From Rhodoferax sp. (GTDB taxonomy: Bacteria; Pseudomonadota; Gammaproteobacteria; Burkholderiales; Burkholderiaceae_C), in the NCBI GenBank assembly GCA_020048255.1, contig JAIFMR010000015.1:1-5135 (forward strand): a DNA stretch of 5,135 nt, given 5' to 3'. Both the position numbers and the translations under genes were made by a program. Positions 1 through 5,135 of this stretch are shown piece after piece. Numbering within the stretch: position 1 is the stretch's first letter; each line of letters starts with the position of its first letter. Below the pieces are notes generated by a model. It made no database searches and was not told where the DNA came from. It saw only the letters and a program-made list of their open reading frames with translations.

Positions 1-118
1 CGCCATGGGGGTACTGGTGCTGGGTGAAACCTTGAGCGGCATGCAACTGCTGGCTTTTGGCTTGTGTCTGGCCGGCGTGGTGCTGGCCACCCTGCCCTCG
101 CGCCGCAGCGCGGTCTGA
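1..118 (+). CDS. C-terminal end of a DMT/EamA-family membrane transporter (partial)
   Basis: An open frame enters from the left edge (first full codon at 2) and ends at TGA 116-118, giving 38 residues. The segment starts AMGVLVLGETLSG. A hydrophobic helix follows at about residues 15-31 (QLLAFGLCLAGVVLATL), and the tail is short and basic (PSRRSAV). A GE-x-L-x-G turn before a final Gly/Ala/Leu-rich helix and a short positively charged end is typical of the last transmembrane segment of drug/metabolite transporter (EamA) proteins. These are inner-membrane carriers with ten helices. The substrate cannot be inferred from this fragment. The gene converges on the minus-strand rraA-like gene, with 32 bp between the stop codons. 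Another multi-helix transporter family is possible, because only one helix is visible. Confidence 0.6.
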   Translation, partial: AMGVLVLGETLSGMQLLAFGLCLAGVVLATLPSRRSAV

Positions 119-150
119 GCCTGCACAGCTGCAGCGAGCTGCGGTAAGGC

Positions 151-629
151 TTACAAGGGTTTGGCGCTGACCACCATGCCATCGGCATCGGCATACAGCC
201 AGTCGCCCGGGCGCACCCAGACACCCTGAATCTGCACGGGCAGATCTTTCAGTCCCTGGTTCTGTTTTTCGGTAGGCAAGGGCATGGACGCCAAGGCCCG
301 AATACCCATGTCCAGCGGGGCCAGTTCAGCCACGTCGCGCACACAGCCGTCAATGACCACACCAGCCCAGCCGTTGCGCGCGGCAGCCGCCCCCAAATTG
401 CCGCCCAGCAAGGCGCGGCGCAAGGAGCCGGCACCATCCACCACCAGCACCTTGCGACCGCCACTTTGACCAGCGAGTTGTCTTCAAAACACTTGACCGT
501 GCTCACCGGTCCGGCAAACGACTGCTTGGCACCATAGTCACGAAACACCGGTGGTAACACCCGAAATTGCTCAGGAGAATCACCCTTGTGGGCGTCGCAT
601 AAATCGCAGGTAGCCAAGGTGGGCGTCAT
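151..629 (-). pseudogene. rraA: rraA-family gene (HMG/CHA aldolase / RNase E regulator fold) broken by a frameshift
   Basis: Two adjacent minus-strand frames together make one RraA-family protein. The N-terminal part starts at ATG 629 (MTPTLATCDLCDAHKG) and runs to CFEDNSLVK near 465. The C-terminal part, in another frame, runs from about SGGRKVLVVDGAGSLRRAL to the TAA at 151-153. Read straight through, the first frame turns into unrelated Trp/Pro/Cys-rich sequence. ATG-to-stop is 479 nt, not a multiple of three. The family as I recall it (E. coli RraA, 161 aa) has about 11 residues between the CFEDN-x-L-x block and VLVVDG; here only 17 nt remain, so about 16 nt appear to be lost. The C-terminal part keeps the class II aldolase signature G-x20-R-D-x2-E (ending DGCVRDVAE), so the ancestral protein was probably a 4-hydroxy-4-methyl-2-oxoglutarate aldolase/oxaloacetate decarboxylase rather than only an RNase E inhibitor. 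A GAAGGA ribosome binding site lies 8 nt upstream of the ATG. Both halves are otherwise intact, so the break is recent or an assembly error. Confidence 0.8.
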
Positions 630-630
630 G

Positions 631-645
631 TTGAAGGTCCTTCAA
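631..645. promoter_or_regulatory. Perfect 15-bp palindrome over the rraA leader and ribosome binding site
   Basis: TTGAAGG-T-CCTTCAA is a perfect inverted repeat with 7-bp arms and a single central base. On the minus strand it contains the GAAGGA Shine-Dalgarno sequence (638-643) of the rraA-like gene, and it lies just downstream of the predicted start of transcription. It could be a repressor operator. In the mRNA, a 5-bp stem with a 5-nt loop would partly hide the ribosome binding site. Both roles are inferred; only the symmetry is seen. Confidence 0.4.
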
Positions 646-654
646 AAGTGAAAA

Positions 655-683
655 ATTGTAGATTGCAGGGACTGGTGTCACAA
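655..683 (-). promoter_or_regulatory. Predicted sigma70-type promoter of the rraA-like gene
   Basis: Reading the minus strand, TTGTGA (683-678, 4 of 6 to the -35 consensus) is followed after exactly 17 bp by TACAAT (660-655, 5 of 6 to the -10 consensus). Transcription would start near 648, giving a leader of about 20 nt that carries the GAAGGA ribosome binding site and the palindrome at 631-645. This is the best promoter-like pair I found in the intergenic region. Confidence 0.6.
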
Positions 684-720
684 AAAAGGCTCTTCGAACG
701 TGAATTTATTGGCTTTCCCC

Positions 721-749
721 TTGGAAAAGGCCGTTTTCTCCAGTAGCAT
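721..749 (+). promoter_or_regulatory. Possible promoter of the SWIB-domain gene
   Basis: TTGGAA (721-726) and TAGCAT (744-749) are separated by 17 bp and each matches the sigma70 consensus at 4 of 6 positions. Transcription would begin near 756, leaving a leader of about 60 nt that opens with the stem-loop at 759-783. The match is modest and was chosen partly for spacing and position, so another start is possible. Confidence 0.3.
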
Positions 750-758
750 CCGCTCCAT

Positions 759-783
759 CCAGCAAGTGAGCTGTTTTTGCTGG
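759..783 (+). promoter_or_regulatory. Stem-loop in the leader of the SWIB-domain gene
   Basis: CCAGCAA (759-765) and TTGCTGG (777-783) are perfect inverted copies separated by 11 nt, and a G-T pair could extend the stem by one. The hairpin ends 19 nt before the AGGA ribosome binding site (803-806), so it would leave that site free. No run of T follows, so it is not an obvious terminator. It may be a 5' mRNA-stabilising stem or a protein-binding site; the function is inferred. Confidence 0.35.
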
Positions 784-815
784 TGATTGATTAACTTCCA
801 ATAGGACAACACACC

Positions 816-1271
816 ATGGCAACTGCAAAAAAAGCACCAGCTAAAAAAGCTGCACCCGTCACCAAAGCCGCACCAGCCAAAAAAGCGGCTCCTGCAAAAG
901 CTGCTGCGCCTGCTAAAAAGGCCGCTCCAGCCAAGAAGGCGGCAGCTCCAGCCAAGAAAGTAGCTGTCAAAGCTGCTGCACCGGCGAAAAAAGCAGTTGC
1001 CAAGAAAGCCCCCGCAGCCAAGCGTACCGTGAACGCCGCATTCATGAAGGCCCTGACACCCAGCTCCGCTCTGGCAGCCATCGTCGGTGGCAAACCGCTG
1101 CCACGGACCGAAGTGGTCAAGCAGATGTGGGTTTACATCAAGAAAAACAATTTGCAAGACGCCATCAACAAGCGCATGGTGAATGCCGATGCCAAGCTGA
1201 AGGAAGTTTTCGGCAAAGCACAGGTGACCATGTTTGAAATGGCTGGTTTGATTGGCAAACACCTGAAGTAA
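816..1271 (+). CDS. SWIB/MDM2-domain protein with a histone H1-like basic tail
   Basis: This 151-residue protein has two parts. Residues 1-71 are almost only Ala, Lys and Pro in degenerate PAKKAA units, with 20 Lys in the first 70 residues and no Asp or Glu before residue 99. This resembles histone H1 tails and bacterial AlgP/HC-type proteins. Residues about 76-150 form a SWIB/MDM2 domain: SSALAAIVG, then LPRTEVVKQMWVYIKKNNLQD (93-115 region), a DAKLKEVFG block (125-133), and VTMFEMAGLIGKHL at the end. SWIB domains are known from eukaryotic SWI/SNF complexes and from chlamydiae and some proteobacteria. The likely role is nucleoid or DNA association through the basic tail, with the SWIB fold as a protein-binding module; the partner is unknown. 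The ATG at 816 follows AGGA (803-806) at 9 nt. The gene stands alone, divergent from rraA and closed by a strong terminator. The domain call is firm; the cellular role is inferred. Confidence 0.88.
   Translation: MATAKKAPAKKAAPVTKAAPAKKAAPAKAAAPAKKAAPAKKAAAPAKKVAVKAAAPAKKAVAKKAPAAKRTVNAAFMKALTPSSALAAIVGGKPLPRTEVVKQMWVYIKKNNLQDAINKRMVNADAKLKEVFGKAQVTMFEMAGLIGKHLK
825..1025 (+). repeat. Degenerate Lys/Ala/Pro-coding repeats within the SWIB gene
   Basis: Codons 4-70 repeat a 5-7 residue theme, (A)PAKKAA, about ten times, with mixed AAA and AAG lysine codons and variable alanine codons. The DNA copies are therefore similar but not identical. Units at residues 20-25, 32-37 and 38-43 are nearly exact protein copies. 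Such tracts change length easily by slippage or recombination, so copy number may differ between related strains. Confidence 0.75.
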
Positions 1272-1292
1272 TTCCAGCCTCGGGTATCTTGT

Positions 1293-1318
1293 AAAAAGCC
1301 GGCGCAAGTCGGCTTTTT
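1293..1318 (+). terminator. Strong rho-independent terminator after the SWIB gene
   Basis: AAAAAGCCGGC (1293-1303) pairs with GTCGGCTTTTT (1308-1318) over 11 bp, including one G-T pair, around a GCAA tetraloop of the stable GNRA type. A T-rich tail follows (TTTTTCTTT, 1314-1322). It starts 22 nt after the SWIB stop codon and should end that transcript before dppB. The A-run on the other side could give some activity on the minus strand, but no minus-strand gene ends here. Confidence 0.9.
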
Positions 1319-1362
1319 CTTTGTGGCATGATGCCGCACATTCAAAAATTCACCGGCTTTCG

Positions 1363-2367
1363 ATGCTTCGTTTTCTCCTGACACGCTTCAGCCTGATCAT
1401 TCCGACCTTCATCGGCATGACCCTGGTGGCTTTTTTCCTGATTCGAATGGTTCCGGGGGATCCGATTGAAACCCTGGCCGGCGAGCGCGGTATTGACCCG
1501 GCGCGCCACGCGGAGCTACTCAAGGCCTACGGGCTGGATCGGCCGGTGTTGGTGCAATACGGCATCTACATTGGACGCGTGTTGCAAGGTGATCTGGGCA
1601 AGTCCATCATCACCCATGAACCGGTGATGAACGAATTTTTGGCGCTTTTTCCGGCCACGATTGAACTGGCCATCAGTGCCATGCTGTTTGCCCTGATCAT
1701 TGGCATTCCCGCAGGCATCATCGCGGCGGTCAAGCGCAATACCGTGCTGGATCATGGTGTGATGGGGGTGTCACTTACCGGTTATTCGATGCCCATTTTT
1801 TGGTGGGGCCTGCTGCTGATTCTTTTGTTCTCGGTACAGTTTGACCTGACCCCGGTGTCGGGACGCATCTCAGTGCAATATTTCATTGAGCCCGTGACGG
1901 GTTTTTTGTTGATAGACACCTGGCTGGCGGGTGACAAAGACGCTTTTTGGTCGGCCGCCGCTCATCTGGTCTTGCCCACCATTGTGCTGGGTACCAACCC
2001 GCTGGCCGTGATCGCCCGCATGACGCGCTCGGCGATGCTCGAAGTGCTGGGCGAAGATTACATCCGCACAGCCCGTGCCAAGGGGCTGTCCAACCTGCGG
2101 GTGGTGGGCTTGCATGCGCTGCGCAACGCGCTGATTCCTGTGGTGACCGTGATTGGCCTGCAAATTGGCGTGTTATTCACTGGCGCCATCCTGACCGAAA
2201 CCATTTTTTCTTGGCCGGGGGTTGGCAAGTGGATGATCGAAGCCATTGGCCGGCGTGACTACCCGGTGTTGCAGGGTGGTATCTTGTTGCTGGGCAGCAT
2301 GGTGATGCTGGTCAACCTGCTGGTCGACGTGACTTACGGCATCATTAACCCCCGAATTCGGCACTGA
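1363..2367 (+). CDS. dppB: Dipeptide ABC transporter permease DppB
   Basis: This 334-residue inner-membrane permease is close in length to E. coli DppB (339) and matches its recalled sequence almost throughout: IPTFIGMTL (13-21), MVPGDP (29-34), GERGIDPARHAELL (40-53), LTGYSMPIFWWG (138-149), LTPVSGR (162-168) and the end YGIINPRIRH. Six hydrophobic segments lie near 9-29, 99-123, 133-158, 199-219, 258-280 and 305-326. The EAA loop that docks on the ATPase is at 231-260 (EDYIRTARAKG...HALRNALIPV). With DppC it should form the channel for di- or oligopeptides; some Dpp systems also carry haem or 5-aminolevulinate. I chose ATG 1363 because the protein then begins MLRFLLTRF as in homologues; the same frame is open back to 1321 but that part is not family-like. 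There is no clear Shine-Dalgarno sequence. It is the first gene of the cluster, 44 nt after the SWIB terminator. Confidence 0.93.
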   Translation: MLRFLLTRFSLIIPTFIGMTLVAFFLIRMVPGDPIETLAGERGIDPARHAELLKAYGLDRPVLVQYGIYIGRVLQGDLGKSIITHEPVMNEFLALFPATIELAISAMLFALIIGIPAGIIAAVKRNTVLDHGVMGVSLTGYSMPIFWWGLLLILLFSVQFDLTPVSGRISVQYFIEPVTGFLLIDTWLAGDKDAFWSAAAHLVLPTIVLGTNPLAVIARMTRSAMLEVLGEDYIRTARAKGLSNLRVVGLHALRNALIPVVTVIGLQIGVLFTGAILTETIFSWPGVGKWMIEAIGRRDYPVLQGGILLLGSMVMLVNLLVDVTYGIINPRIRH

Positions 2368-2375
2368 AACTGACC

Positions 2376-3269
2376 ATGGCTGCTCTCGCCGAATCCTCTA
2401 CCCACACGCCCCAGCACCCTCTGCGCGAGTTTTGGGATTACTTTCAGACCAACAAGGGTGCCGTGGCCGGATTGGTCATTGTGGTGCTGGTGCTGCTGAT
2501 GGCCGCCTTTGCGCCGTGGATTGCACCCTACGCACCCGACGCCACCGACCCCAGTGTTTTTCTGGTCCCGCCTGCTTGGCAGGAGGGTGGCTCCAGCGCA
2601 CACTTACTGGGCACCGATGCCATCGGCCGCGATATATTGTCGCGCTTGATTCACGGTGCGCGTTTGTCGCTGGCCATCGGGCTGGCCGTGGTGGCTTTGT
2701 CGGTGGTCATCGGCACCGTGCTGGGCCTGACTGCCGGCTATTTCAGAGGTGTTTTTGAAGTGGCCGTGATGCGCCTGATGGACATCATCTTGACGCTACC
2801 CAGTTTGCTGCTGGCGATTGTGATCGTGGCCATTTTGGGGCCGGGTCTGATGAACGCCATGCTGGCTGTGGCCGTGGTGGTGTTGCCTCATTACGTGCGC
2901 ATCACCCGCGCTGCCGTTATTTCCGAGATGTCTCGCGACTACGTCACGGCTGCACGCATGAATGGCGCGGGGCACATGCGGCTGATGTTCAGCGAGGTGC
3001 TGCCCAATTGCACCGCGCCGTTGATTGTTCAGGCGTCCCTGGGCATTTCGGCCGCCATTCTGGACGCTGCCGCACTGGGCTTTTTGGGGCTGGGCGCCCA
3101 ACCACCATCACCCGAGTGGGGCACCATGCTGGCCGATGCGCGTGAATTTGTTTTGCGGGCCTGGTGGGTGGTGACCTTTCCCGGTTTGGCTATTTTGATC
3201 ACGGTGCTGGCCTTCAACCTCTTGGGCGATGGTTTACGCGACGCGTTTGACCCCAAACTCAAACGCTGA
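2376..3269 (+). CDS. dppC: Dipeptide ABC transporter permease DppC
   Basis: This 297-residue protein (E. coli DppC: 300) is the second permease subunit. An N-terminal cytoplasmic stretch with LREFWDYFQTNKGAV (16-30) leads into the first helix (29-49). The periplasmic segment carries PPAWQEGGSSAHLLGTD (65-81) followed by GRDILSRLIHGARLSL (84-99), all standard for DppC. Further helices lie near 96-118, 131-170, 212-235 and 263-285. The EAA loop is at 187-211 (RDYVTAARMNGAG...EVLPN). The end, LLGDGLRDAFDPKLKR, is the usual OppC/DppC finish. It starts 8 nt after the dppB stop with no strong ribosome binding site, so translation is probably coupled to dppB. It pairs with DppB in the membrane and contacts the DppD/DppF ATPases. 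No missing or unusual part is seen. Confidence 0.93.
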   Translation: MAALAESSTHTPQHPLREFWDYFQTNKGAVAGLVIVVLVLLMAAFAPWIAPYAPDATDPSVFLVPPAWQEGGSSAHLLGTDAIGRDILSRLIHGARLSLAIGLAVVALSVVIGTVLGLTAGYFRGVFEVAVMRLMDIILTLPSLLLAIVIVAILGPGLMNAMLAVAVVVLPHYVRITRAAVISEMSRDYVTAARMNGAGHMRLMFSEVLPNCTAPLIVQASLGISAAILDAAALGFLGLGAQPPSPEWGTMLADAREFVLRAWWVVTFPGLAILITVLAFNLLGDGLRDAFDPKLKR

Positions 3270-3280
3270 AAGATTTTTTG

Positions 3281-4270
3281 ATGGCACTCCTGGAAATCGA
3301 AAACCTGTCTGTCCAGTTTCCGTCGAAGACCGGCGTCATGCACGCGGTCGACGGCGTCAGCCTGTCGCTGGAGGCCGGTGACGTGCTGGGCATTGTGGGC
3401 GAATCCGGTTCTGGCAAGAGCGTCACCATGATGGCCTTGATGGGTCTGGTGGCTTACCCTGGCCTCATTTCAGCTGACAAGCTGCGCTTTGATGGCCATG
3501 ACTTGTTGAACCTGTCGGAGCGCGAACGGCGGCGCCTGACCGGCAAAGATATGGCGATGATTTTTCAGGACCCTACCACCAGCCTGAACCCCTGCTTTAC
3601 CGTGGGTTTTCAGATGGCCGAAACCCTGCGACTGCACATGGGCCTGGACAAGGCTGCAGCGCGCAAACGCTCGATTGAGCTGCTGGAGCAGGTGGGCATT
3701 CCAGCCCCCGAGAGCCGGCTGGGCATTTACCCGCACCAACTCTCAGGCGGCATGAGCCAGCGCGTGATGATTGCCATGGCGATTGCCTGCAACCCCAAAC
3801 TTTTGATAGCAGACGAACCAACCACGGCGCTGGATGTGACTATTCAGGCGCAAATTTTAGACCTGCTGAGAAATTTGCAGAAGGACCGCGACATGGCCCT
3901 GGTGCTGATCACCCACAACATGGGCGTGGTGTCTGAAATGGCGCAGCGCGTGGCCGTGATGTATGCCGGACAGATCATGGAAGAGCGTAGTGCCCACGAC
4001 ATTTTTGAGGTGCCGCAGCACCCCTACACCGAGGCCTTGCTGGCTGCCATGCCGGAGCGCAGCGATGGGCAAACCCGGCTGGCCACCATTCCAGGCATGG
4101 TGCCGGGCTTGTATGACCGACCTGAAGGCTGCCTGTTTGCGCCACGCTGCGTGTATGCCAACCGCCACTGCCGCGACGAACGCCCCGATTTGCGCGAATG
4201 GCAAAACGGCATGGTGCGCTGTCACGCACCGCTGGGCACTGCCGTGCCGGGTGCGGGAGTCAGCGCATGA
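3281..4270 (+). CDS. dppD: Dipeptide ABC transporter ATP-binding protein DppD
   Basis: This 329-residue cytoplasmic ATPase (E. coli DppD: 327) has every nucleotide-binding motif: Walker A GESGSGKS (40-47), Q-loop FQDPTTSLNP with Q96, signature LSGGMSQR (154-161), Walker B LLIADEP (174-180) with catalytic E179, D-loop ALD (183-185), and switch His212 in ITHNMGVV. The C-terminal oligopeptide-transporter domain contains QHPYTEALLAAMP and four cysteines, C284, C290, C297 and C314 (C-x5-C-x6-C-x16-C). In related Opp/Dpp ATPases such cysteines bind an iron-sulfur cluster. It should form a heterodimer with DppF. ATG 3281 is 11 nt after dppC; an adjacent in-frame TTG at 3278 is less likely because homologues begin MALLEI or similar. 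The ribosome binding site (GAAAG, 3268-3272) is weak. The stop overlaps the dppF start. Confidence 0.94.
   Translation: MALLEIENLSVQFPSKTGVMHAVDGVSLSLEAGDVLGIVGESGSGKSVTMMALMGLVAYPGLISADKLRFDGHDLLNLSERERRRLTGKDMAMIFQDPTTSLNPCFTVGFQMAETLRLHMGLDKAAARKRSIELLEQVGIPAPESRLGIYPHQLSGGMSQRVMIAMAIACNPKLLIADEPTTALDVTIQAQILDLLRNLQKDRDMALVLITHNMGVVSEMAQRVAVMYAGQIMEERSAHDIFEVPQHPYTEALLAAMPERSDGQTRLATIPGMVPGLYDRPEGCLFAPRCVYANRHCRDERPDLREWQNGMVRCHAPLGTAVPGAGVSA
4255..4259 (+). promoter_or_regulatory. Ribosome binding site of dppF
   Basis: GGGAG lies 7 nt before ATG 4267, inside the end of dppD. It is the best Shine-Dalgarno match in the dpp cluster and supports the overlapping ATGA start over later in-frame methionines. 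Confidence 0.6.
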
Positions 4271-5135
4271 GCAAGCTGCCCGTTTCCTCAGGCACTGCTG
4301 TTGAGCCGGTGGTGGTGGCCCGTGACCTGAAGCAGGTGTACAAAATCAGCCACGGCGCGTTTCGCCAGGCGGACCATTTGCAGGCGGTCAGTGGCGTCTC
4401 GTTTTCAGTCATGCCGGGCAAGACCCTTGCCGTGGTGGGCGAGTCGGGTTGTGGCAAGTCGACCCTGGCGCGCATGGTTTCACTGATTGAGACCCCCACG
4501 GCGGGTCAGTTGCTGCTGGGCAAGGTCGATGTGATGCAGGCCAGCGTCAAAGAGCGTCAGGCCCTGCGGCGCACGGTCCAATTGGTGTTTCAGAACCCCT
4601 ATGGCTCACTCAATCCGCGTAAAAAAATCGGTGCCATTCTTGAAGCACCGCTGGAAATCAACACAACGCTCAGTGCCGAACAACGTGCCACGGAAGCCCG
4701 CGCCATGCTGGCACTGGTTGGCTTGCGGCCTGAGCATTACGACCGCTACCCCCATATGTTCTCGGGGGGTCAACGCCAACGCGTCGCCATTGCCCGAGCC
4801 CTGATGCTCAAGCCTGGGCTGATCGTGGCTGACGAACCGGTGTCTGCTCTGGACGTCTCCATTCAAGCCCAGGTATTGAATCTGCTGGCGGATTTGCAGC
4901 GCGACCTGGGACTGGCCTACCTGTTTATCTCGCACGACCTGGGTGTGGTGCGCCACATTGCCCACGATGTTTTGGTGATGTACCTGGGCCACGCCATGGA
5001 ACAGGGTGACAAAGCCACCTTGTTTGCCCAACCCTTGCACCCCTACACCCAAGCGCTGCTGGCCTCCACGCCGGGTATTGTGGGCTCGGGGGTCTCCAAA
5101 CAACGCATTGTGCTCAAGGGCGAACTGCCCTCCCC
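4267..5135 (+). CDS. dppF: Dipeptide ABC transporter ATP-binding protein DppF (partial, right edge)
   Basis: The frame opens at ATG 4267, overlapping the dppD stop as ATGA, and stays open to the window end: 289 full codons of an expected 330 or so. It shows Walker A GESGCGKS (58-65), Q-loop FQNPYGSLNPRKKI with Q109, signature FSGGQRQR (165-172), Walker B LIVADEP (185-191) with E190, the D-loop SALD, and switch His223 in FISHDLGVV. The C-terminal transporter domain begins at LHPYTQALLASTP and is cut at KGELPSP. The missing part would normally hold PP-x-GC-x-F and the cysteine cluster. The GQRQR signature and YGSLNPR loop mark it as the DppF/OppF type rather than a second DppD. It should pair with DppD to power the DppBC channel. 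DppA may lie beyond the window. Confidence 0.92.
   Translation, partial: MSKLPVSSGTAVEPVVVARDLKQVYKISHGAFRQADHLQAVSGVSFSVMPGKTLAVVGESGCGKSTLARMVSLIETPTAGQLLLGKVDVMQASVKERQALRRTVQLVFQNPYGSLNPRKKIGAILEAPLEINTTLSAEQRATEARAMLALVGLRPEHYDRYPHMFSGGQRQRVAIARALMLKPGLIVADEPVSALDVSIQAQVLNLLADLQRDLGLAYLFISHDLGVVRHIAHDVLVMYLGHAMEQGDKATLFAQPLHPYTQALLASTPGIVGSGVSKQRIVLKGELPS

Noticed and set aside
126..141. Short inverted repeat CAGCT/AGCTG between the converging transporter and rraA-like genes, a possible terminator
   Set aside because: Only 5 bp with no T-run on either strand, and several GC-rich alternative pairings. Too weak to call.
711..732. Imperfect hairpin around GGCTTTCC / GGAAAAGGCC upstream of the SWIB gene
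   Set aside because: The arms pair only with mismatches or a bulge and overlap the possible -35. Not distinguishable from chance.
678..1307. Long minus-strand open frames opposite the SWIB gene (Ala/Gly/Phe-rich or Cys/Ser/Gly-rich)
   Set aside because: They are the reverse complements of the Lys/Ala codon repeats. The composition is repetitive, matches no family I know, and a clear SWIB gene lies on the plus strand.
1321..1362. Possible N-terminal extension of DppB by 14 residues through an in-frame upstream TTG
   Set aside because: TTG start inside the terminator tail, no ribosome binding site, and the extra residues do not look like the family N-terminus. ATG 1363 gives MLRFLLTRF.
4606..5103. 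165-codon minus-strand open frame opposite dppF
   Set aside because: His/Gln-rich shadow of the conserved dppF reading frame, with no recognisable domain; dppF motifs are complete on the plus strand.
1..5135. Search by eye for mobile elements, CRISPR arrays, tRNA genes or a novel defence-type cluster
   Set aside because: No transposase, terminal repeats, direct-repeat arrays or tRNA-like cloverleaf was seen. The window is housekeeping-type sequence.

Overview
The window looks like ordinary chromosome from a betaproteobacterium of the Burkholderiales, most likely Comamonadaceae (Rhodoferax/Polaromonas-like). This rests on the moderately high GC content, the wording of the RraA-family protein, and a SWIB-domain protein with a lysine/alanine-rich tail, which I associate with that group. 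The assignment comes from recalled family patterns, not from a search.

Layout, left to right. (1) Positions 1-118 hold the last 38 codons of a DMT/EamA-type membrane transporter on the plus strand. (2) Convergent to it on the minus strand lies an rraA-family gene (4-hydroxy-4-methyl-2-oxoglutarate aldolase / RNase E regulator fold). It is split by a frameshift at about 460-470, where the family normally carries roughly five more residues, so it is annotated as a pseudogene. It keeps a good sigma70-type promoter, and a perfect 15-bp palindrome overlaps its ribosome binding site. (3) Divergent from rraA, after a 186-bp intergenic region, is a 151-residue protein. It joins a histone-H1-like Lys/Ala/Pro tail to a C-terminal SWIB/MDM2 domain. 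Its leader has a possible promoter and a 7-bp stem-loop, and a very strong intrinsic terminator follows the gene. (4) From 1363 to the right edge runs a tightly packed operon for a dipeptide/oligopeptide ABC importer: dppB and dppC (permeases), dppD and dppF (ATPases). Gaps are 8 and 11 nt, then a 4-nt ATGA overlap. dppF is cut by the window end, about 40-45 residues short.

The four Dpp proteins would form one importer: a DppB-DppC membrane channel driven by a DppD-DppF ATPase pair. It needs a periplasmic binding protein (DppA) that is not encoded here. The other genes have no obvious functional link to the transporter, and the terminator at 1293-1318 separates the SWIB gene from the dpp operon.

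I see no mobile element, CRISPR array, tRNA or rRNA, and no clearly new multi-gene system. The points most worth a second look are the broken rraA with its palindromic leader, the chromatin-like SWIB protein, and the lack of an obvious promoter for dppBCDF.
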